Source: Pseudomonadota bacterium
Lineage (GTDB): Bacteria; Pseudomonadota; Alphaproteobacteria; Rhizobiales; Hyphomicrobiaceae
Direction: 5' to 3'
Length of the DNA: 17,542 nt
Assembly: GCA_023430315.1 (NCBI GenBank)
Contig: JAEZAW010000348.1
Location: 1 to 17,542 of the forward strand
The translations under genes were made by a program, and so were the position numbers. The notes under the pieces were generated by a model. It did no database searches, was not told the origin of the DNA, and saw only the letters and a program-made list of their open reading frames with translations. Below, one piece after another: positions 12,971-17,542 of the stretch; the stretch's first letter is position 1; each line of letters opens with the position of its first letter.

Positions 12971-15082
12971 ATGCAAACCTCGACGCTCCGCAAGGCGACG
13001 CCTGCCACGGCGCTATTGGATACCCACATCATCCTGCCCGCCATCCGTGCTGCCTTCACCAAGCTTGATCCCAGGGTTCAGATCAGGAACCCGGTGATGT
13101 TCGTGCTCGAGATCGTCACGCTTCTCACCACGATCATCCTCGCGCGCGATCTGTTCATCGGTGGCGATGGCATCGGCTTCACTTTCCAGATTGTTCTGTG
13201 GCTGTGGTTCACACTGCTCTTCGCGAACTTCGCTGAAGCCGTCGCCGAGGGCCGCGGAAAAGCCCAGGCCGATGCGCTCAGGCGTCAGCGCACTGAAGCA
13301 CAGGCCAAGCTGCTGCGCAGCGAGAGCGCACGGGACTACGATCTCGTACCTGGCACCAGCCTCAAGGTCGGTGACATCGTACTCGTCGAAGCCGGCGACC
13401 TCATTCCATCCGACGGCGAGGTCATCGAAGGTGTGGCTTCGGTGAACGAAGCGGCCATTACCGGCGAGTCCGCACCAGTCATCCGCGAGTCGGGTGGTGA
13501 CCGTTCGGCCGTCACGGGCGGTACTCAGGTGATCTCGGACTGGATCCGCGTGCGCATTACCGCGGCGCCCGGCTCCACGTTCCTGGATCGCATGATCAAG
13601 CTCGTCGAAGGTGCCGAGCGCCAGAAGACACCCAATGAGATCGCGCTGAACATTCTGCTGGTGGGATTGACGATCATCTTCGTCATCGCGGTCGCGACCA
13701 TCCCCAGCTACGTGATCTATGCAGGCGGCACGGTCTCGCTGGTTGTACTGGCGGCCCTGTTCGTGACGCTGATCCCGACAACCATCGGCGCACTGCTGTC
13801 GGCGATCGGCATCGCCGGCATGGACCGCCTCGTCCGCTTCAATGTGCTTGCAATGTCAGGACGCGCTGTCGAGGCCGCAGGCGACGTCGACACGCTGCTC
13901 CTCGACAAGACGGGTACGATCACCCTTGGCAACCGCCAGGCAACGGAGTTCAAGCCATTGCGTGGCGTGAGCGAGCAGGATCTGGCCGATGCAGCGCAGC
14001 TGGCTTCGCTCGCTGACGAGACGCCGGAAGGCCGCTCCATCGTCGTGCTGGCAAAGGAGAAGTATGGCATTCGTGGCCGGGACGTGAGCGATCTCAATGC
14101 GAGGTTCATCCCGTTCTCGGCGCAAACGCGCATGAGCGGCGTCGAATTCGGCTCGACATCGATCCGCAAGGGCGCCGTCGACGCTATCCTCGACTACCTC
14201 AGCCGCGGCCGCGCCAATGAGAATGGCGGTGTCGCGCTGGTCACCAAATCGCTGGTCAGTGCCGAAGTCGTGCGCGAGGCGCGAGCCCTGGCTGATGCCG
14301 TTGCCAAGTCCGGCGGAACGCCGCTCGCAGTTGCGCGCGACGGCACACTGCTCGGCATCATTCACCTCAAAGATATCGTGAAGGGTGGCATCCGCGAGCG
14401 TTTTGCCGAGCTCCGGCGCATGGGCATCCGCACGATCATGATCACCGGCGACAATCCCACGACAGCCGCGGCGATCGCGGCAGAGGCTGGTGTCGACGAC
14501 TTCCTCGCCCAAGCCACGCCTGAGGACAAGCTGAAGCTGATCCGCGCCGAGCAGGACAAGGGCAAACTGGTCGCCATGTGCGGCGACGGAACCAACGCTG
14601 CACCGGCGCTCGCCCAGGCCGAAGTCGGCGTTGCCATGAACACCGGCACGCAGGCCGCGCGCGAAGCCGGCAACATGATTGACCTCGACTCCAACCCGAC
14701 CAAGCTGATCGAGATCGTCGAGATCGGCAAGCAGCTGTTGATGACGCGCGGCGCCCTCACCACGTTCTCGATCGCCAACGATGTCGCCAAATACTTCGCG
14801 ATCATCCCGGCGATGTTCGTCGCGTTCTATCCGCAGCTCCAGGCGCTCAACGTCATGAACCTCGCAACGCCACAGAGCGCCATCCTGTCGGCCATCATCT
14901 TCAACGCCCTCGTCATCATCGCGTTGATCCCGCTGGCGCTGAAAGGTGTCGCTTTCCGGCCGATCGGCGCCGGACCGCTGCTGCGGCGCAATCTGATGGT
15001 CTATGGCCTCGGCGGCATTCTGATCCCGTTCGTCGGCATCAAGGTGATCGACGTGGTCGTTACGGCCCTTCATCTCGCCTGA
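12971..15082 (+). CDS. kdpB: KdpB, P-type ATPase catalytic subunit
   Basis: A 703-residue P-type ATPase that hydrolyses ATP to drive K+ uptake through KdpA. The actuator-domain TGES is at 164-167, whose serine corresponds to the inhibitory phosphorylation site described in E. coli. The phosphorylation motif DKTGT is at 312-316 with the catalytic D312. The nucleotide-binding domain has FSAQTRMSG (382-390) and KGAVDAI. The hinge motifs are TGDNPTTAAAIAAEAGVDDF (492-511) and CGDGTNAAPALAQAEVGVAM (537-556). The M4 signature IPTTIGALLSAIGIAGMDR (268-286) is KdpB-specific. An N-terminal segment of about 40 residues before the first membrane span is longer than in E. coli, as I expect in this group. 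AGGAG lies upstream of the ATG, and kdpC follows after 11 bp. Confidence 0.97.
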   Translation: MQTSTLRKATPATALLDTHIILPAIRAAFTKLDPRVQIRNPVMFVLEIVTLLTTIILARDLFIGGDGIGFTFQIVLWLWFTLLFANFAEAVAEGRGKAQADALRRQRTEAQAKLLRSESARDYDLVPGTSLKVGDIVLVEAGDLIPSDGEVIEGVASVNEAAITGESAPVIRESGGDRSAVTGGTQVISDWIRVRITAAPGSTFLDRMIKLVEGAERQKTPNEIALNILLVGLTIIFVIAVATIPSYVIYAGGTVSLVVLAALFVTLIPTTIGALLSAIGIAGMDRLVRFNVLAMSGRAVEAAGDVDTLLLDKTGTITLGNRQATEFKPLRGVSEQDLADAAQLASLADETPEGRSIVVLAKEKYGIRGRDVSDLNARFIPFSAQTRMSGVEFGSTSIRKGAVDAILDYLSRGRANENGGVALVTKSLVSAEVVREARALADAVAKSGGTPLAVARDGTLLGIIHLKDIVKGGIRERFAELRRMGIRTIMITGDNPTTAAAIAAEAGVDDFLAQATPEDKLKLIRAEQDKGKLVAMCGDGTNAAPALAQAEVGVAMNTGTQAAREAGNMIDLDSNPTKLIEIVEIGKQLLMTRGALTTFSIANDVAKYFAIIPAMFVAFYPQLQALNVMNLATPQSAILSAIIFNALVIIALIPLALKGVAFRPIGAGPLLRRNLMVYGLGGILIPFVGIKVIDVVVTALHLA

Positions 15083-15093
15083 GGAGGCAATCC

Positions 15094-15699
15094 ATGTTGA
15101 AAGAACTGCGCCCCGCAATCGTCGTGTTCGTCGGTCTCATGCTGATCACCGGCTTGGCCTATCCCTTGGCCATGACCGGCGTCGCCCAGGCACTATTCTC
15201 GCGGCAGGCTAATGGCAGCCTGATCGAGAAGGACGGCAAGGTCATCGGCTCGTCTCTGATCGGTCAGCAGTTCACGAGCGATCGGTATTTTCGCGGCCGC
15301 CCGTCGGCCACACTCGGGCCGGATCCTGCCGACTCGAGCAAGACCGTCGCTCAGCCCTACAATGCGGCGAACTCGATGGGCTCTAACCTCGGCCCGACAA
15401 GCAAAGCATTGATCGAGCGCGTCCAAGGGGATGTCGACACGCTCAAAGCCGAGAATCCGGACATGGCCGTGCCGATCGATCTCGTGACGACGCCGGGAAG
15501 CGGTCTCGACCCGCATATCTCGCCCGAGGCGGCGATCTTCCAGGTCCCGCGCGTTGCCAAGGCGCGCAGCATGCCCGAAAATCGTGTTCGGGACCTCGTC
15601 AGCCAGCACATCGAGGGCCGTCTTTTCGGTTTCCTGGGTGAGCCCCGCGTTAACGTTCTGGCGCTCAACTTGGCGCTCGATGGCGGAGCATCCAAATAG
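15094..15699 (+). CDS. kdpC: KdpC, accessory subunit of the K+-transporting ATPase
   Basis: A 201-residue protein with one N-terminal membrane span (about 8-34) and a large periplasmic domain, required for assembly and activity of KdpFABC. Family blocks are visible: LMLITGLAYPLAMTGVAQAL, GSSLIGQQFTSDRYFRGRPS, YNAANSMGSNLGPTSKAL, PIDLVTTPGSGLDPHISPEA, and RVRDLVSQHIEGRLFGFLGE near the end. GAGGAGG is a strong ribosome-binding site just before the ATG. Length is near the usual 190-200. It is followed after 28 bp by kdpD. Confidence 0.96.
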   Translation: MLKELRPAIVVFVGLMLITGLAYPLAMTGVAQALFSRQANGSLIEKDGKVIGSSLIGQQFTSDRYFRGRPSATLGPDPADSSKTVAQPYNAANSMGSNLGPTSKALIERVQGDVDTLKAENPDMAVPIDLVTTPGSGLDPHISPEAAIFQVPRVAKARSMPENRVRDLVSQHIEGRLFGFLGEPRVNVLALNLALDGGASK

Positions 15700-15727
15700 C
15701 CGATGAAGTGGCAAGGCGTCATGAACC

Positions 15728-17542
15728 ATGGCCGATCAACACACCGACTCTGAGCAGCGGCCTTCGCCGGACGCCTTGCTGGCCGAGGCTCGGCGCGAGG
15801 AGGAAGGACGCGTCGGGCGCCTCAAGATCTTCGTCGGCGCTGCGCCCGGTGTCGGCAAAACCTACGAGATGCTGACCGCGGCGCGCGCCAAGCAGAAGGA
15901 GGGCGTCGATGTCATCGTCGGTGTGGTCGAGACGCACGGCCGCAAAGAGACGGAGGCACTGCTCGACGGTCTGGAAGTGCTCGCCCGTAAGCCCACCGAC
16001 TATGCTGGTCGCACGCTCCATGAGTTCGACATCGATGCTGCGCTCGCGCGTCGCCCAAGTCTGATTCTGGTCGACGAGCTCGCGCATACCAACGTCTCCG
16101 GCAGCCGTCATCCGAAGCGCTACCAGGACGTGGAAGAGCTTCTGGACGCCGGCATCGATGTCTACACGACGGTCAACATCCAACACATCGAGAGCCTCAA
16201 CGATGTCGTCGCGCAGATCACGCGCGTGCGCGTGCGCGAGATCGTTCCCGATGCCATCTTCGATCGTGCAGACGCCATCGAGCTCGTCGACCTGACGCCC
16301 GAAGACCTCATCCAGCGTCTCAAGGAAGGCAAGGTCTACGTTCCGAAGCAGGCCGAGCGCGCACTCAGGCACTATTTTTCGCCGGCCAATCTCACGGCGC
16401 TGCGGGAGCTCGCCCTGCGGCGCACGGCAGAGCGGGTCGACGAGCAATTGCTCGAGCAGATGCGCGCGCGCGCCATTCCGGGGCCTTGGGCGGCGGGCGA
16501 GCGCATTCTGGTCTGCATCAGTGATGATCAGCGCTCGGCGGGCCTCGTCCGTTATGCCAAGCGGCTTGCGGACCGGCTGCGTGCGCCGTGGACGGCGCTC
16601 TATATCGAGACGACGCGCAGCCTGGACTTCACCGAGGTGGACCGCGATCGTATTGCCGAGACATTGCGCCTCGCCGAGCGCCTGGACGCCGAGGCCGTCA
16701 CTATACCGGCAGCGGGGCGGCGAGTCGCCGATGACGTGCTGAGTTATGCCCGCAAGAGTAACGTGACGCATATCATCGTCGGCAAATCCGAACGCTCGCG
16801 CTGGTTCGAGATGCTGCACGGATCGGTCGTCCACGATTTGGTGCGCCGTGCCGGCAATATCTCGGTGCACGTCATTGCCGGCGAGAAATTGCCCGAGGCT
16901 ACGCCCGCACGGGCAACGGTAGTGACGGACGACACGCGGCCGTTCGATGCCCTTCCCTATCTTGCTGCCCTCTCAGCGGTGGCGCTGGCCTTTGGCATAA
17001 GTCTCCTCGCGGAGTCCGTCTTGGGCCCGAACGTCGACCTCATCTTTCTAACGGCGGTCGTCGGCACTGCTGTCCGCTACGGATTGTGGCCGTCGCTCCT
17101 TGCTGCCCTCACGGCATCGCTGACCTACAATTTCTTCTTCCTGCCGCCTATTTATACTTTCACGATTGCGGATCCCGCCAACGTCGCAGCCTTCCTGCTG
17201 TTCTCCGCTCTCGCGGTACTCATTTCGAGGCTCGCTGCTCGTGGGTGGCACCAAACCGTCGCCGCACAGGAGCGGGTTCGCGTGGTTGAATCGCTCTACG
17301 GCTTCAGCCGCAAGCTCGCCGGAGCGGGTGCGCTCGACGATGTTCTCTGGGCCACCGCGTATCAGATCGCGATGATGTTGAAGGTGCGCGTGGTGCTGCT
17401 TCTGCCGGACAACGGCTCGATCGCTGTCAAGGCCGGCTACCCGCCCGAAGATGCGCTCGATGAAGCCGATCTGGCCGCTGCAAAATGGGCATGGGAGAAG
17501 GCGCGACCCGCCCGTCCCGCCAGCCCAGCCCAACCCGCGGCG
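15728..17542 (+). CDS. kdpD: KdpD, sensor histidine kinase for potassium, N-terminal 605 residues (runs off the window)
   Basis: Membrane sensor kinase that, with KdpE, turns on the kdp operon when K+ is limiting. The KdpD-specific cytoplasmic domain is at about 30-240, with Walker A GAAPGVGKT (37-45), the Walker B-like LILVDELAHTN (112-122) and DVYTTVNIQHIESLNDVV. A universal-stress-protein-like domain follows (about 258-375, HIIVGKSERSRWFEMLHGSV). The four-helix DUF4118 region is at about 408-510 (AVRYGLWPSLLAALTASLTY continuing NFFFLPPIYTF), and a GAF domain begins near 525. The histidine-kinase core lies outside the window. An in-frame TGA at 15722-15724 makes ATG 15728 the first start; no strong ribosome-binding site is seen, so coupling to kdpC is likely. 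The last dozen or so codons fit the family poorly. Confidence 0.94.
   Translation, partial: MADQHTDSEQRPSPDALLAEARREEEGRVGRLKIFVGAAPGVGKTYEMLTAARAKQKEGVDVIVGVVETHGRKETEALLDGLEVLARKPTDYAGRTLHEFDIDAALARRPSLILVDELAHTNVSGSRHPKRYQDVEELLDAGIDVYTTVNIQHIESLNDVVAQITRVRVREIVPDAIFDRADAIELVDLTPEDLIQRLKEGKVYVPKQAERALRHYFSPANLTALRELALRRTAERVDEQLLEQMRARAIPGPWAAGERILVCISDDQRSAGLVRYAKRLADRLRAPWTALYIETTRSLDFTEVDRDRIAETLRLAERLDAEAVTIPAAGRRVADDVLSYARKSNVTHIIVGKSERSRWFEMLHGSVVHDLVRRAGNISVHVIAGEKLPEATPARATVVTDDTRPFDALPYLAALSAVALAFGISLLAESVLGPNVDLIFLTAVVGTAVRYGLWPSLLAALTASLTYNFFFLPPIYTFTIADPANVAAFLLFSALAVLISRLAARGWHQTVAAQERVRVVESLYGFSRKLAGAGALDDVLWATAYQIAMMLKVRVVLLLPDNGSIAVKAGYPPEDALDEADLAAAKWAWEKARPARPASPAQPAA

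Noticed and set aside
13856..15118. Minus-strand open frame of 420 codons antisense to kdpB.
   Set aside because: A shadow of kdpB: very rich in D, R, E and H with no domain, and without a gene context on that strand.
16219..16238. Twenty bases of strictly alternating pyrimidine and purine, a possible Z-DNA tract.
   Set aside because: It sits inside the KdpD T-R-V-R-V-R-E codons and is explained by arginine and valine codon choice at high GC.
15719..16870. Minus-strand open frame of 383 codons opposite kdpD.
   Set aside because: The plus strand encodes an unbroken KdpD with Walker motifs throughout this interval, so the opposite frame is a shadow.
1..17542. Search by eye for CRISPR arrays, insertion-sequence ends, transposases, integrases, att sites and defence genes.
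   Set aside because: None was seen. The coding content is metabolic, regulatory and transport genes with uniform character.

Overview
The window reads as a chromosomal piece of a GC-rich alphaproteobacterium, probably of the order Hyphomicrobiales. This is inferred from codon use and gene set: a HemN-type coproporphyrinogen dehydrogenase, an isoquinoline-1-oxidoreductase-like molybdenum hydroxylase with its own cytochrome, an SBP56/methanethiol-oxidase homologue, a YkuD transpeptidase with an SKGC active site, and a kdp operon preceded by an extra small peptide gene. I see no transposase, integrase, phage gene, CRISPR array, rRNA or tRNA.

Layout. 11-1333 (+) is hemN. It converges on a three-gene minus-strand operon (4636 down to 1369) encoding the [2Fe-2S] subunit, the Tat-exported molybdopterin subunit and a c-type cytochrome with two CxxCH motifs: a periplasmic hydroxylase of unknown substrate feeding electrons to the respiratory chain. 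A 289-bp divergent region separates it from a type II NADH dehydrogenase (4926-6209, +). After a 319-bp spacer comes an exported L,D-transpeptidase (6529-7092, +), then a LuxR-family regulator (7236-8051, +). That regulator keeps most of the acyl-homoserine-lactone pocket but lacks the key aspartate, and its ribosome-binding site lies inside a 15-bp inverted repeat.

From 8052 to 8500 no ordinary gene is evident, but the DNA is full of ordered inverted and direct repeats: a 15-bp hairpin, two 33-bp units 44 bp apart, two compact palindromes and a three-way-junction-like fold. Read on the minus strand this block would be the leader of a weakly supported small membrane-protein ORF (8181-7969). 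Read on the plus strand it would be the 3' region of the LuxR gene.

Next, on the minus strand, SBP56 (10535-9141) is followed after 7 bp by a polytopic membrane protein with histidines in or next to its membrane segments (9133-8501), a plausible metal transporter for a copper enzyme. Directly upstream of SBP56 is what looks like the C-terminal remnant of an alpha/beta hydrolase. The rest of the window is the high-affinity potassium uptake operon on the plus strand: a leader with a direct repeat and three hairpins, a 27-residue peptide, kdpF, kdpA, kdpB, kdpC and the first 605 codons of kdpD, which runs off the end.

The known genes are mostly ordinary. The least explained parts are the structured 8220-8464 block, the hairpin over the LuxR gene's ribosome-binding site, and the kdp leader with its extra peptide. 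No folding, homology search or base-composition calculation was run; all statements come from reading the sequence and from family knowledge.
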